Origin: an uncultured Verrucomicrobiota bacterium
Lineage (GTDB): Bacteria; Verrucomicrobiota; Verrucomicrobiia; Verrucomicrobiales; Verrucomicrobiaceae
Direction of reading: 5' to 3'
DNA length: 38,963 nucleotides
Assembly: GCA_903838675.1 (NCBI GenBank)
Contig: CAILZI010000186.1
Coordinates: forward strand, 1-38,963
Shown here: positions 15,980 through 25,251 of the stretch, piece after piece
How positions within the stretch are numbered: the stretch's first letter is position 1
How the letters are laid out: every line of letters starts with the position of its first letter
Notes under the pieces: generated by a model
The model's input: the letters and a program-made list of their open reading frames with translations, nothing else
Database searches by the model: none
What the model was told of the DNA's origin: nothing
Position numbers and translations under genes: made by a program

Positions 15980-16093
15980 ATGGAGAGATAATCAGACAAG
16001 ACTGAAACGCTTTTTCCTTCCGCTGCAAAGAAGAAGTTCGGATGAACCATCGCATGACAAGCGCCTGTTTTGCGTCGAGGAAACAGGACCTTC

Positions 16094-17170
16094 ATGCAAC
16101 GATTTACCTGTGACTGCGGCAATATTCTTTTCTTCGGCAGCTCACGCTGTTTGAAGTGCAGCAGCGATGTGGGTTATGATCCGCAACGTGGTGCGATGCA
16201 GCGCGTCCGGCCAGACAGCACGATGAAACGCTGCCAGAACGGCGTGAAGCACAATGTCTGCAACTGGCTGCTGCCAGCCAGCGCCACGGCCGTGCTCTGC
16301 GTGGCGTGCCGCATGAACCGAACGATCCCCGATCTGAGCGCGGACCGTAACCGCATGCTGTGGTCGCGCATGGAGATGGCAAAACGGCGGCTGATCTACA
16401 CGCTGCTGCGCCTGGGGATCAGCCTGCCTTCGAAAAAGGACGACGCAAAAAACGGGCTCGCTTTTGACATTGTGAGCACGCTGTCGAATCCCACGGTGAC
16501 CACAGGCCATCTGAATGGCGTGATCACGGTGAATCTTGAAGAGGCGGATGACACCTACCGCCAGTTCAACCGCCAGCAACTCGGTGAAAGCAGCCGCACC
16601 TTGCTGGGGCATTTTCGTCATGAAAGTGCGCACTACCTGTGGCAGAGGAATTTGTCTGAGCTGGCGTGGGATGATCCACTGCGGCTCGCGTTTCGTGAAC
16701 GTTTCGGAGATGAGTGGCTCGACTACACAGCGGCGCTGGGCACCTATTATCAAAACGGTGCGCCCGGGGACTGGGGGCAGAACTACATCACCGCCTATGC
16801 ATCCTCACATCCATGGGAAGACTGGGCCGAGACCTGGGCCCACTATTTGCAAATTCTCGACGGTCTGGAGACCTGTGAGAGCCTGGGCATCCAGGTGCAG
16901 TTCATCGCGCTGCCACTTGTCATGCTGCCCGTGGAGTCCGGGGCACTCCCGGCCATGCTGCCTTCAAGCCCTGCTGAGGATGGTGAATTTCTTGCCTGGT
17001 TGCAGCGCTGGATGTGCCTCTCCACCGTGCTCAACGAGATATCGTTCAGCCTCGGTGAGCCGGCGCTGTATCCCTTCGTCATCTCGGTGAACGCAGCGCA
17101 GAAACTGCGACTCGCGCATCATTATGCGCAGGTATGGGGTCTGGATGGCAGGAAAACTGGCGAAGCCTGA
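16094..17170 (+). CDS. Zinc-ribbon putative zinc metallopeptidase (DUF2248/COG4307 family, 358 aa)
   Basis: Starts at the ATG at 16094 (MQRFTCDCGN); the longer frame would need a TTG. Two zinc-ribbon-like knuckle sets appear: C6/C8 with C19/C22, and C47/C56 with C69/C72. The peptidase motif HESAH (176-180, HExxH) lies in LGHFRHESAHYLWQR, preceded by the region TGHLNGVITVNLEEADD. A later cluster, SSHPWEDWAETWAHYLQI, supplies acidic/His residues likely to act as a third ligand. This order (zinc ribbons, TGH...G.ITVNL.EAD, HE..HY, EDWAETWAHY) is the pattern of the COG4307 proteins. There is no signal peptide, so it is probably cytoplasmic. Substrate unknown. Confidence 0.9.
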   Translation: MQRFTCDCGNILFFGSSRCLKCSSDVGYDPQRGAMQRVRPDSTMKRCQNGVKHNVCNWLLPASATAVLCVACRMNRTIPDLSADRNRMLWSRMEMAKRRLIYTLLRLGISLPSKKDDAKNGLAFDIVSTLSNPTVTTGHLNGVITVNLEEADDTYRQFNRQQLGESSRTLLGHFRHESAHYLWQRNLSELAWDDPLRLAFRERFGDEWLDYTAALGTYYQNGAPGDWGQNYITAYASSHPWEDWAETWAHYLQILDGLETCESLGIQVQFIALPLVMLPVESGALPAMLPSSPAEDGEFLAWLQRWMCLSTVLNEISFSLGEPALYPFVISVNAAQKLRLAHHYAQVWGLDGRKTGEA

Positions 17171-17179
17171 GGAGAGGCT

Positions 17180-20100
17180 CTATGCACGGTCGCTGAGAAC
17201 CTGATGCAACGCCGTCAGAATGGTCTGTGCCGTGAAGGGCTTGGACAAAAAGTGCCGCACACCCATGGCTGTGGCCCGTGCTGAACTGCCATCATTGTTA
17301 AGTCCGCTGGCGGCGATGATTTTGACATCCGGGTTGAGCCGCTGGAGCACCTGGATCGTAGCCTGGCCACCCATGACCGGCATCATCATGTCCGTCACGA
17401 CGGCCGCAATATCCGAGCGATGCATCGAATAGAGCGCAACTGCTTCGGTGCCGTCTGCCGCGACTGACACGCGGTAGCCATAGCTCTCAAGCGTCTGCTG
17501 GGTGATGGCACGCACCGCGGCTTCATCATCCACGATGAGGATTAATTCGCCGTTTCCGCGCGGGTGAGAATCTTGATGGATCTTCGCAATCTCTCCTTCT
17601 GGCGCATCGATGGCAGGAAAACAGACGCTGAAGGTGGTGCCGTTGCCGGGCTCGCTGTACACATTGAGGAAGCCGCCGTGGCTTTTAACAATGGAGAGCA
17701 CCGTTGAGAGTCCAAGCCCCGTGCCCTTGCCATGCTCCTTGGTGGTGAAGAACGGATCGAATATTTTGTCCACCACCTCCGGCGGGATGCCGCTGCCGGT
17801 GTCGGTCACTTTGACCATGAGATATTGTCCTGGAATGGAGCCAGGAGTCATGCCTGCATAGTTATCGTCCACCTCCAGGCTGGTGGCGGTGACGATCAGC
17901 ATGCCGCCCTTGGGCATGGCATCGCGGGCATTGACGCACAGGTTCAGCAGAACCTGATGGATCTGGGTGTGATCGCCTGAAAACAAGGGCAGCTCTGCGT
18001 TGAGTTCCGCGCGAAAGACGATCTCCTTCGGGAAGGTGTCCTGCACGAGATGCTGCATGTCCTGGATGATATGCCGGACATTGATGACCATGCGTTCGCC
18101 TTCCATACCACGGGCAAACGAGAGGATCTGCTTCACCATGTCCGCACCACGCCTGGCACTGGTCTCGATGGTGGAAAGCACCGACCTGGCGCGTTCATCG
18201 CGGCTGGTCATCCGAAGGAGATCAATCGACATCAGGATCGGAGCGAGCACGTTGTTGAGATCGTGGGCGATGCCGCCGGCGAGCGTGCCGATGCTTTCCA
18301 TGCGCTGGGCACGAAGGAACTGCTGCTCCATTTTCTTTTTCTCAGTGATGTCGCTGTTGATGGCGAGCACGGACTGAGGACGGCCTGAATCATCCCGCAC
18401 GAGTGTCCAGCGTGCTTCGACTAAAACGGTGGCACCCGATTTGGTGACCTGCTGGATTTCTCCGCACCATTCCCCCTTTTCAAGCACGGCGGCAATGGCC
18501 TGCTCGTAAGCGACTATATCCCGATACAGAAGATCACCCGTCTGACGTCCTTTGACCTCTTCTGCAGTCCAGCCATAGAGAAGCTCAGCGCTTTTGTTCC
18601 AGTAGGTGATGCCGTGCACGAGATGCCGCACCAGGATGGCATCACGCGCCTTGTCGAGCAACGAGGCCTGCTCACGGAGCTGATCTCTGGAAAGTTTGCG
18701 TTCGGTGATGTCCTGCGCCACACCGACCACGCGATAAACATTGCCTTCAGAATTGCGGACGGGAAAGGCGCGGTCACGTATCCACCGCAGTGATTCGTCC
18801 GGCCGGATGACGCGGTACTCTTCATCGTAGGTGCCGTCGGTTTGCCGGGTTTTTGCGGCGTGCAGCACACGGTGCCTGTCATCCGGATGAATCGCATCGG
18901 ACCAGTTTTGCGGCGTGCTTTGCAGGCTGGCACATGAACGGCCCCAGATGCGCTCATAGGCTGGACTGATGTAGAGCACCTGATGCTTGGCGGTGTCTGT
19001 GATCCAGAAGACTTCCTGAATGGTTTCGGCAATCTGGCGGAAGCGCACTTCGCTCTCCCGCAGCGCGTCTTCAGCCAATTTGCGCTCGGTGATGTTTTCA
19101 TGCGCCACGACCACACGGACCGGACCTTTGCCGCCGAACTGGGTGACACGCACGACAAACCAGCGCTGCTCCCGCGCATTGTGGCAGGGATACTCGAGGT
19201 GGAATTCATCCTGCCGCCCGGCCATGACCGCACGAATGTCGGCGGCCACCACTGAAGCCTCTTCGGAGAATTTGCCGGTCGACGCATCACAGAGATCTAG
19301 ATAGTTGTCACCCACCCCACGGTGAGCAACCCGGAAATCATTTTCGCTGGCGAAGCGGTTCCAGGCGGCGTTGACTTCAATGATGGTCCCATGCTCATCC
19401 AAGATGGCGATATGGGAGGTCAGGGCATTGAGCGTGGACTGCAGGAATCGCTTGGATTCCAGAAGAGCTGTGGCGTCTTTTTTGCGCTCGGTGATGTCAC
19501 GAAACGCCCAGATTCTGCCATAGTACTGGCCATCGTTGCCCACCACGGATGACGAGTAGCGGTCGAGCACGGCACCGTCTTTAAGCTCAATCTCATCACA
19601 ACCAATTTCATGCGGATGAGCATAGAGATGCCTGACTCTCGCAATGAAGGCCTCTGGGTGGGCGACCGTCGAGGTGACCCACTGCAGCAGGCCGTTGTCT
19701 TCCTTATCGTCGGCGATAGACTGAGGGACGCGGAATATTTCGGCGAACCGCTGGTTTTGCAGGAGCTTGCGCCCCTGCTGGTCGACCACGAGGATGCCAT
19801 CAATGGAAGCGCAGACCTGGGCTTCAAGAAATGCCGTCTTCCAGCGCAGCTCGGCCTCTGCTTGTTTGCGTTCAGAGATGTCCCGGCAGGTGCCGAGCGC
19901 GCGCTGCGCCCTGCCTTGCTTGTCATGAAAGACCTGCCACTGCTCCTCGACGAACTTGATCCGGCCATCGGGCAGGAGGAGCCGGTGTTCGATCGAGTTG
20001 ACGGACTGCTGGTCGAAGGACTGACGAAAAGCCAGGTCGACCTCTGCGCGGTCTTCGGGGTGCACCAAGGCCAAAAAATTCTGGTGCGTCGGCTGAAACT

Positions 20101-20680
20101 GCCCGGGCGTGACTTCAAAGATACGGCAGGTCTCGGCTGACCAGATCACGGCCAGCGTGGAGAGGTCGGTGTCCCAGCTGCCCATTTTGGCCACTGACTG
20201 AGCGGCGGTCAGATGCGCACGTTCGATTTCCAACTCCGACGTCAGCTCCCGCAGTTCCTGTTCGCTTTGCTTAAGTGCTTCGGCGGCTTTGGCGCGCTCT
20301 CTGCGCAACTGCCACTGAACCAAGGCTTGTCTGACTGAGATCTCGAGCCTGACAAGGCGGTCCTTGAGCAGATAATCGGTGGCTCCCAGCCGCATCATCT
20401 CCACCGCCACATCCTCGCCGATGGTACCCGAGATGATGATGAAAGGAATGTCATAGCCGCTCTGCTGCAGCAGCTCCAGAGCACGCGGCCCGCTGAAAGT
20501 CGGCATCTCGTAGTCAGAAAGGATGATGTCGAGATCAGGCATCAGCTGGTCCAGATAGTCCTGCTCGGTCTCGACGCGGCTCCAGACAGGATCGAAGCCA
20601 GCCTGGCGCAAGGCACGCAGCACCATTTCGGAGTCGTCGAGATTGTCCTCCGCCATCAGAACTCGCAACGGCTGGCTCAT
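17180..20680 (-). CDS. Hybrid sensor histidine kinase: REC-PAS(x5)-HisKA-HATPase-REC (1166 aa)
   Basis: No signal peptide or membrane segment is visible, so the protein is cytoplasmic. An amino-terminal receiver has D56 (LSDYEMP) and K106. Five PAS-type units follow, each ending in a DITERK-like sequence, at about 155-275, 283-405, 408-530, 535-660 and 665-785. The kinase core has H806 (GGIAHDLNNVLAPI), the N-box NLCVNARDAMP, G1 DTGSGIP and G2 GKGTGLGLS. A carboxyl-terminal receiver has D1097 (VVTDMMMP) and K1147. PAS units sense small ligands or redox, but none can be assigned. The receiver at each end suggests that it takes phosphate from another kinase and passes it within itself. It is last in the operon, one base after the response regulator stop. 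Confidence 0.93.
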   Translation of the reverse strand: MSQPLRVLMAEDNLDDSEMVLRALRQAGFDPVWSRVETEQDYLDQLMPDLDIILSDYEMPTFSGPRALELLQQSGYDIPFIIISGTIGEDVAVEMMRLGATDYLLKDRLVRLEISVRQALVQWQLRRERAKAAEALKQSEQELRELTSELEIERAHLTAAQSVAKMGSWDTDLSTLAVIWSAETCRIFEVTPGQFQPTHQNFLALVHPEDRAEVDLAFRQSFDQQSVNSIEHRLLLPDGRIKFVEEQWQVFHDKQGRAQRALGTCRDISERKQAEAELRWKTAFLEAQVCASIDGILVVDQQGRKLLQNQRFAEIFRVPQSIADDKEDNGLLQWVTSTVAHPEAFIARVRHLYAHPHEIGCDEIELKDGAVLDRYSSSVVGNDGQYYGRIWAFRDITERKKDATALLESKRFLQSTLNALTSHIAILDEHGTIIEVNAAWNRFASENDFRVAHRGVGDNYLDLCDASTGKFSEEASVVAADIRAVMAGRQDEFHLEYPCHNAREQRWFVVRVTQFGGKGPVRVVVAHENITERKLAEDALRESEVRFRQIAETIQEVFWITDTAKHQVLYISPAYERIWGRSCASLQSTPQNWSDAIHPDDRHRVLHAAKTRQTDGTYDEEYRVIRPDESLRWIRDRAFPVRNSEGNVYRVVGVAQDITERKLSRDQLREQASLLDKARDAILVRHLVHGITYWNKSAELLYGWTAEEVKGRQTGDLLYRDIVAYEQAIAAVLEKGEWCGEIQQVTKSGATVLVEARWTLVRDDSGRPQSVLAINSDITEKKKMEQQFLRAQRMESIGTLAGGIAHDLNNVLAPILMSIDLLRMTSRDERARSVLSTIETSARRGADMVKQILSFARGMEGERMVINVRHIIQDMQHLVQDTFPKEIVFRAELNAELPLFSGDHTQIHQVLLNLCVNARDAMPKGGMLIVTATSLEVDDNYAGMTPGSIPGQYLMVKVTDTGSGIPPEVVDKIFDPFFTTKEHGKGTGLGLSTVLSIVKSHGGFLNVYSEPGNGTTFSVCFPAIDAPEGEIAKIHQDSHPRGNGELILIVDDEAAVRAITQQTLESYGYRVSVAADGTEAVALYSMHRSDIAAVVTDMMMPVMGGQATIQVLQRLNPDVKIIAASGLNNDGSSARATAMGVRHFLSKPFTAQTILTALHQVLSDRA

Positions 20681-20681
20681 G

Positions 20682-21134
20682 CTATTTGTCCAGTTTGGGA
20701 GGTTGATTGGTCAGCAGCCAGTACATGCCCAGCTCCTGTACGGCAGCCGTGAAGCCCTCGAAGTTTACCGGTTTGACGATGTAGCTGTTGACCCCCAGCT
20801 GATAACTCTTGATGACATCGACCTGCTCCTTGGAGGAGGTGAGGACGACGACGGGAATGTGTTTGGTGCGCGGATCGCTTTTGATGCGCTCCAGCACCTC
20901 CAGGCCGTCCACCTTGGGCAGCTTCAGGTCGAGCAGGATCAGTTTGGGCGAGTCCTCGATCCGGCGTTCGGCGTGCTGGCCTTCGCAAAAGATGAAGTCC
21001 AGCGCCTCCGCGCCATCCCGGGCAATCTGGATGTGATTGCCCAGTTTGGCGTTGCGGAGAGCTCGTTGTGTCAGTTCCAGATCTTCCAGGCTGTCTTCGA
21101 CCAGGAGGATTTCGACAATGTTTGTATCGTTCAT
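20682..21134 (-). CDS. Single-domain response regulator, Rcp1-like (150 aa)
   Basis: A receiver domain with no output domain. Acidic pocket ED (13-14, VEDSLED), phospho-acceptor D69 (LILLDLKLPKVDG), conserved T99 (VVLTSS) and K121 (IVKPVNFEGF). The extra insert CEGQHAERRIEDSPK between helix 2 and strand 3 is typical of the Rcp1 type, which pairs with phytochrome-like kinases having the SHDLRAPLRA phosphoacceptor box; the upstream gene encodes just such a kinase. The start codon overlaps the upstream stop (ATGA, 21131-21134), and its own stop lies one base from the next start. It probably carries phosphate from the membrane kinase to a further partner, possibly the hybrid kinase downstream. 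Confidence 0.95.
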   Translation of the reverse strand: MNDTNIVEILLVEDSLEDLELTQRALRNAKLGNHIQIARDGAEALDFIFCEGQHAERRIEDSPKLILLDLKLPKVDGLEVLERIKSDPRTKHIPVVVLTSSKEQVDVIKSYQLGVNSYIVKPVNFEGFTAAVQELGMYWLLTNQPPKLDK

Positions 21135-24100
21135 ATTGGGTTGTCTCCATCAAGGGTGAAATAGAAAGTGGCTCCCTGTTCCACGGCGGCTTCGGCCCAG
21201 ACCCTGCCGCCATGGCGGTGGATGATGCGCTGCACGATGGCGAGGCCGACGCCTGTGCCGTCGTAGTCCTCCGCACGGTGCAGGCGCTGAAAGACGCCAA
21301 AGAGCTTGTGGGCGTAGCGCATGTCGAAACCGGTGCCGTTGTCGCGGACGAAATAGGTGTTTGCTTGCCCGTCTGTTTTGCAGCCGATTTCGATCACTGC
21401 GGATTCGCGCTTCTGGGTGTACTTGATGGCATTGGAGAGCAGGTTGACCCACACCTGTTTCAGCAAGGCGGGGTCTCCCTCGCACCTGGGCAGATCAGCG
21501 ATGCGCAGATCAATCTGGCGGCCTTCACGCTGACTGTGCAGATCCTCCAGGACACCTTTCACAAGCATTGTGACATCCACGGTTCGCTTGCTCAATGAGG
21601 CTCTGCTAAGCCTGGAGAAACTCAGCAGGTCATCGATCAGATTGCCCATGCGCTGAGCGCTGGTGCGGATGACCTGCAAGTAGCGCTGACCATCGGCCGG
21701 GAGCTGGGCGGCATAGTCCTCCAGCACCGCACGGGAGAAGCCATCCATGGCCCGAAGAGGGGCACGCAGATCGTGGGACACCGAGTAGGAGAAGGATTCC
21801 AGCTCTTTGTTGGCGGCTTCGAGCTGCTGGTTGGCGGCCTGCACCTTTTGTGAACTCTGGAAGACCTCCGCCTGCATGAGTTCCATGCGTGTGTTTATGT
21901 CGGCGTCCCTGCTGGCGGACTGTGACTTACTGAGCATAAACTCCGTCACGTCCTCCACGCGATGAATGATGTACTGGACCTGGTGCTCCGCCCCGAGCAC
22001 GGGAGAGTTGATCGGACTCCAGTAGCGCTCTTCAAACACGCCATCGGGTCTGCGAATGTCGTATTTCTGGATGGCCATGGTATGAGCCACACGCTGCTCA
22101 AGCACGCGGCCCAGGGAAGCCCGAAGATTCAGTTCGCCTGTTGCACCGGGTTCGTCTGGATTATCAGGAAACACTTCAAAAAGCCCCTGCCCGATGATCT
22201 TGTCCCGCTGGGTCATGGTGGCCTGCAAATAGGCATCGCTAACGGCGACGATTTTAAATTCAGGCGTGAGCACCAGATAGAGGCCTGGCAAGGATTCGAA
22301 GAGGCTCTGGAGTTCGGCCCGGCTATGAATGAGTTCGGAGTTCACCGCAGCAAGCTGGGCCGTGCGTTCGACCACGCGCTGTTCCAGTTCCGCGTTCAAC
22401 TGCCGGACCTTTTCCTCCGCCAGCTTGCGCTCATGCACATCCAGCAGAAAGGCAGCAAGGCCGTCACCAGAGGGAAACAACCGAACGTCCAGCCAGCGTT
22501 CGGCAATGGGTGAGAATGCTTCAACGGAAAGCGGCACGCGCTCTGCCATGACCTGACGGTAACAGCCCTCCAAGGGCGTGCCGATGAGTTTGTCAAACAC
22601 ATCCCAGAGGGAGCGGCCGAGCAACTGCTCCCGGCTGTGCATGAGCAGTTTTTCGCTGCGATCATTGGCGAACACAAAATTCCATTCGGCATCCAGCACA
22701 AAACAAGACTCCGTCATGCCATGCACCACCTCGGCCAGGCGCCTGTCCGCCACATGGAGCTGCGCCTCCTTGTCCCGCAAGGCCTGCTCGGCCTCGCGGC
22801 GTCTTTCCATTTCCTGGGTACGGTCCAGCACCACGGCGACGTGACTTGACAGTGCGGAGAAAAACTCGCGCTCGGCCGAAGCGAGCAAACGCACCCCTTC
22901 ATCCCCAAAAGTGCCCGCCCCGAGGACCCCCAGCTTTCTGCCCGACATGGAAACCGGCATGTTCACGATGGTGCGGCTGCCCAGTTTCGCCACGATCTGT
23001 TTGTTGGTCCTTGGGTCCACACGTGCATCACCCACCACCACGATGCTTTCGGCAGCAGCGATTTCTTGGAGCATCGGATCTCCTTCAATCAACACCACTT
23101 CACTGTGTTCCTCAGCCAGTTCAGCATCCTCGTTGCGACCAGTCACCATCATCAGCCGCATTGAACGCCGGTCATCGGAGAAGAGGTAAAACCAGGCATG
23201 ATGAAAACCGAGGGTGGCTTCCAGTTCTTCCCCTGCTGCCTGCAGAATGCCAAAAAGGCTTTCCGCCTGTTCCAGTTTGCGAGCCAGACGCAGGAGTGAA
23301 TGCGAATGCTCCTGCTTGATTCTCAGCTCATTTTGCGCCCGCTGCCGCTCCGTGATGTTTCGCGCGATCTTGGATGCCCCGATGACCTGGCCATGGGAAT
23401 CTCTGATTGGTGATACGGTGACAGAGACGGCGATCTGCTCGCCCGCCTTGGTCGATCGGATGGTCTCAAAATGCTCCACCCGTTCACCACGCTTGATCCG
23501 GTCCATGATGAGTTTTTCCTCGTCCAGCCGGTTCGTTGGAATGATTTGCGTGATCGAACGTCCCACCATCTCACTGGCAGGGTAACCAAACATGCTCTCC
23601 GCGCCGGCATTCCAGCTGGTCACGATGCTGTTTAAATCCTTGCCGACAATGGCATCCGCGGAGGATTCGACGATGGCAGCCAGCAAGGCGGTCGCTTTTT
23701 CATCCTTTTGACGTTCGCTGATGTCGCGGAGAATGAGCGTGAAAATCGTCTGCCCTGCCACTTCGACCTGGGAAAGGGATCCCTCGATCAGGAACTCTTC
23801 GCCATCTGCGCGAACACCGCTCAGAGTTTCAAGCATGCGTTTGGAGGGTGCAACAGGACTTGTCTGACCACCGTCTCCCCTCTGCGGCCTGTTCTGCGAT
23901 TGAATACTCTGCGGAATGAAACGGCCGAGCGGTTGTCCCACCGCCTCCGCCGCAGGACAGCGGAACATCTCCTCGGCAGCCGCATTGAACAGTACGATGA
24001 TCTGACTGCTGTTCACGCTGATGATCGTGTCCATCGCCGAGCTCACGATGCCCGTCATGCGCGCCTCGCTGAGAAGGGTTGATTCACGACTGGCGGTCAG

Positions 24101-24505
24101 TTCCTGAGTGCGTGCCTCAACCTTGGACTCCAGCTGCTCATTGGCAGCGCGCAGAGCAGTCAACGCATCAGACACCTGCACGCTGGACAGCTTCAGACGT
24201 TCATGCACCACCGCGATCAGCGCCCCCATGACCATGAACAAAACCACTGAGAGAAGAGTGCGGTAGTCCTGAATGGCGAATGAGAACTGTGGTGGTATGA
24301 AAAAATACCACACGGAAATCACGGACAAGGCCGAGGCCCAAAGCCCGGCACGCAAACCACCCATCCAGGAGCTGAAAAAAACGGCCGGATAGAACAGGAA
24401 CCACACCAGCGGCTGCAGCCATGACCAGCAAAGCCATTGCACCCCGAGCGCCACAAACGGGGGCAACAACGCTGACAAGGGTGGCATCCAACGCTGAGGG
24501 ATCAT
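21131..24505 (-). CDS. Membrane PAS/GAF sensor histidine kinase (DUF4118-type sensor, 1124 aa)
   Basis: The first gene of the signalling operon. Residues 1-105 hold about four membrane helices of the DUF4118 (KdpD-like) kind: WFLFYPAVFFSSWMGGL, SVISVWYFFIPP, SVVLFMVMGALIAVV. A coiled-coil (about 108-140) follows, then PAS domains (about 145-265 and 275-395), a GAF domain (about 410-555, ESLFGILQAAGEELEATLGF then DPRTNKQIVAKLG), two more PAS (about 580-700 and 735-860), and a second coiled-coil. The kinase core has H911 (SYSVSHDLRAPLRAM), N-box VNLLSNAIKYTQ, G1 DNGTGFD and G2 DGTGVGLAI. This phosphoacceptor box goes with Rcp1-like regulators, as found next to it. The signal is not known. Stop and next start overlap. 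Confidence 0.93.
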   Translation of the reverse strand: MIPQRWMPPLSALLPPFVALGVQWLCWSWLQPLVWFLFYPAVFFSSWMGGLRAGLWASALSVISVWYFFIPPQFSFAIQDYRTLLSVVLFMVMGALIAVVHERLKLSSVQVSDALTALRAANEQLESKVEARTQELTASRESTLLSEARMTGIVSSAMDTIISVNSSQIIVLFNAAAEEMFRCPAAEAVGQPLGRFIPQSIQSQNRPQRGDGGQTSPVAPSKRMLETLSGVRADGEEFLIEGSLSQVEVAGQTIFTLILRDISERQKDEKATALLAAIVESSADAIVGKDLNSIVTSWNAGAESMFGYPASEMVGRSITQIIPTNRLDEEKLIMDRIKRGERVEHFETIRSTKAGEQIAVSVTVSPIRDSHGQVIGASKIARNITERQRAQNELRIKQEHSHSLLRLARKLEQAESLFGILQAAGEELEATLGFHHAWFYLFSDDRRSMRLMMVTGRNEDAELAEEHSEVVLIEGDPMLQEIAAAESIVVVGDARVDPRTNKQIVAKLGSRTIVNMPVSMSGRKLGVLGAGTFGDEGVRLLASAEREFFSALSSHVAVVLDRTQEMERRREAEQALRDKEAQLHVADRRLAEVVHGMTESCFVLDAEWNFVFANDRSEKLLMHSREQLLGRSLWDVFDKLIGTPLEGCYRQVMAERVPLSVEAFSPIAERWLDVRLFPSGDGLAAFLLDVHERKLAEEKVRQLNAELEQRVVERTAQLAAVNSELIHSRAELQSLFESLPGLYLVLTPEFKIVAVSDAYLQATMTQRDKIIGQGLFEVFPDNPDEPGATGELNLRASLGRVLEQRVAHTMAIQKYDIRRPDGVFEERYWSPINSPVLGAEHQVQYIIHRVEDVTEFMLSKSQSASRDADINTRMELMQAEVFQSSQKVQAANQQLEAANKELESFSYSVSHDLRAPLRAMDGFSRAVLEDYAAQLPADGQRYLQVIRTSAQRMGNLIDDLLSFSRLSRASLSKRTVDVTMLVKGVLEDLHSQREGRQIDLRIADLPRCEGDPALLKQVWVNLLSNAIKYTQKRESAVIEIGCKTDGQANTYFVRDNGTGFDMRYAHKLFGVFQRLHRAEDYDGTGVGLAIVQRIIHRHGGRVWAEAAVEQGATFYFTLDGDNPI

Positions 24506-24905
24506 TCCGGGAGGTCCTCTGTAATTACGCCCAAATCACCAAGGAGACGTTGTCGCTCAGGCATGATGCAACGTATCTTGCTGGCAAGGCGGATGCCTTG
24601 GCATTGTGGTTGGAGAGATGTCTGCATGCCCTAGCGGGATGATTATTGTGTCATAGACGATGCATTTATTCTCAGCCAGTCATTCCAACAAGCAATGCAC
24701 AAGTGTGATCACGTACTGCCTTAGTGAATATTAAGAGGGCAGACAGGTGATAAATCCATCTTTAGTAGTGATTAGAATTTTGTCGCAACGTCCGCTACGA
24801 ATCGATTGGTCATTTCTTCATGTTTCGAAATGTCGTCAGCCGCATCTTGCAAGATGCATGCGCCTCAGCCACACTCCACTCGCACCCAACAACACGCATA
24901 CGATT
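24506..24905. other. Gene-free gap upstream of the signalling operon and the small basic protein
   Basis: About 400 bp. It must hold the promoter of the minus-strand kinase operon and that of the plus-strand small protein. The central part (about 24640-24800) is clearly richer in A+T than the genes. The perfect 16-bp palindrome at 24842-24857 is listed separately. No other coding frame is convincing. Confidence 0.5.
24842..24857. promoter_or_regulatory. Perfect 16-bp palindrome upstream of the small basic protein
   Basis: gcatcttgcaagatgc reads the same on both strands. It ends 48 bp before the ATG of the 29-residue protein, where an operator could sit. No regulator is assigned. A chance match of this length is uncommon but not excluded. 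Confidence 0.4.
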
Positions 24906-24995
24906 ATGGCCAAAGGCAACAACGCTCACAAAAAGGAAGTCAAAAAGCCGAAGAAGGAAAAGCCCAAGCCAGCACCTGCGGGCCGCAAGAGCTAA
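24906..24995 (+). CDS. Lysine-rich 29-residue protein
   Basis: ATG at 24906, TAA at 24993-24995. The protein reads MAKGNNAHKKEVKKPKKEKP followed by KPAPAGRKS: ten Lys and one Arg in 29 residues, with no hydrophobic core. I recall short proteins with this MAKGNN...KKPKKEK pattern in several phyla, usually annotated as hypothetical, and coding-like composition in this one frame supports a real gene. It probably binds nucleic acid or is unfolded; that is inference. The gene stands alone between the kinase operon and ahcY and is followed by two hairpins. Confidence 0.65.
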   Translation: MAKGNNAHKKEVKKPKKEKPKPAPAGRKS

Positions 24996-25011
24996 GGCTG
25001 GCGGATCCTTT

Positions 25012-25032
25012 AGCAGTGGATCTCCCACTGCT
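25012..25032 (+). terminator. Hairpin after the small basic protein gene
   Basis: agcagtgg (25012-25019) pairs with ccactgct (25025-25032) around a 5-base loop, 17 bp after the TAA. No clear T-run follows, so the terminator role is tentative. Confidence 0.4.
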
Positions 25033-25052
25033 CGGCTTGTGATCTAAACGCA

Positions 25053-25075
25053 CTCATTGCCAGATGGGCAATGAG
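25053..25075. repeat. Second hairpin between the small protein gene and ahcY
   Basis: ctcattgcc (25053-25061) and ggcaatgag (25067-25075) pair perfectly over nine bases with a 5-base loop. It may also stop transcription from the plus strand, but the following bases (ctaattcct) are only weakly T-rich. Confidence 0.4.
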
Positions 25076-25168
25076 CTAATTCCTACTGTCCCGGCACATA
25101 CGTCCAGAGCCACATACGGTGGTGAAGTCGAGTGACCGGAATGGTTTTCATGGCACAAGGCGTAACGA

Positions 25169-25196
25169 CAAAAAAGAGCGGCCATTGCTGGCCGCC
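25169..25196 (-). terminator. Intrinsic terminator of ahcY
   Basis: On the minus strand a 7-bp GC-rich stem (gcggcca/tggccgc, 25178-25195, 4-base loop) is followed after two bases by a run of six T (25170-25175 on the plus strand as A). It lies about 55 bp beyond the ahcY stop. Confidence 0.85.
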
Positions 25197-25251
25197 CTCG
25201 TGGTTTTGGGGTTGTGATTGGGAGAACGACTTTGAAAAGTCGTTGGACGCC

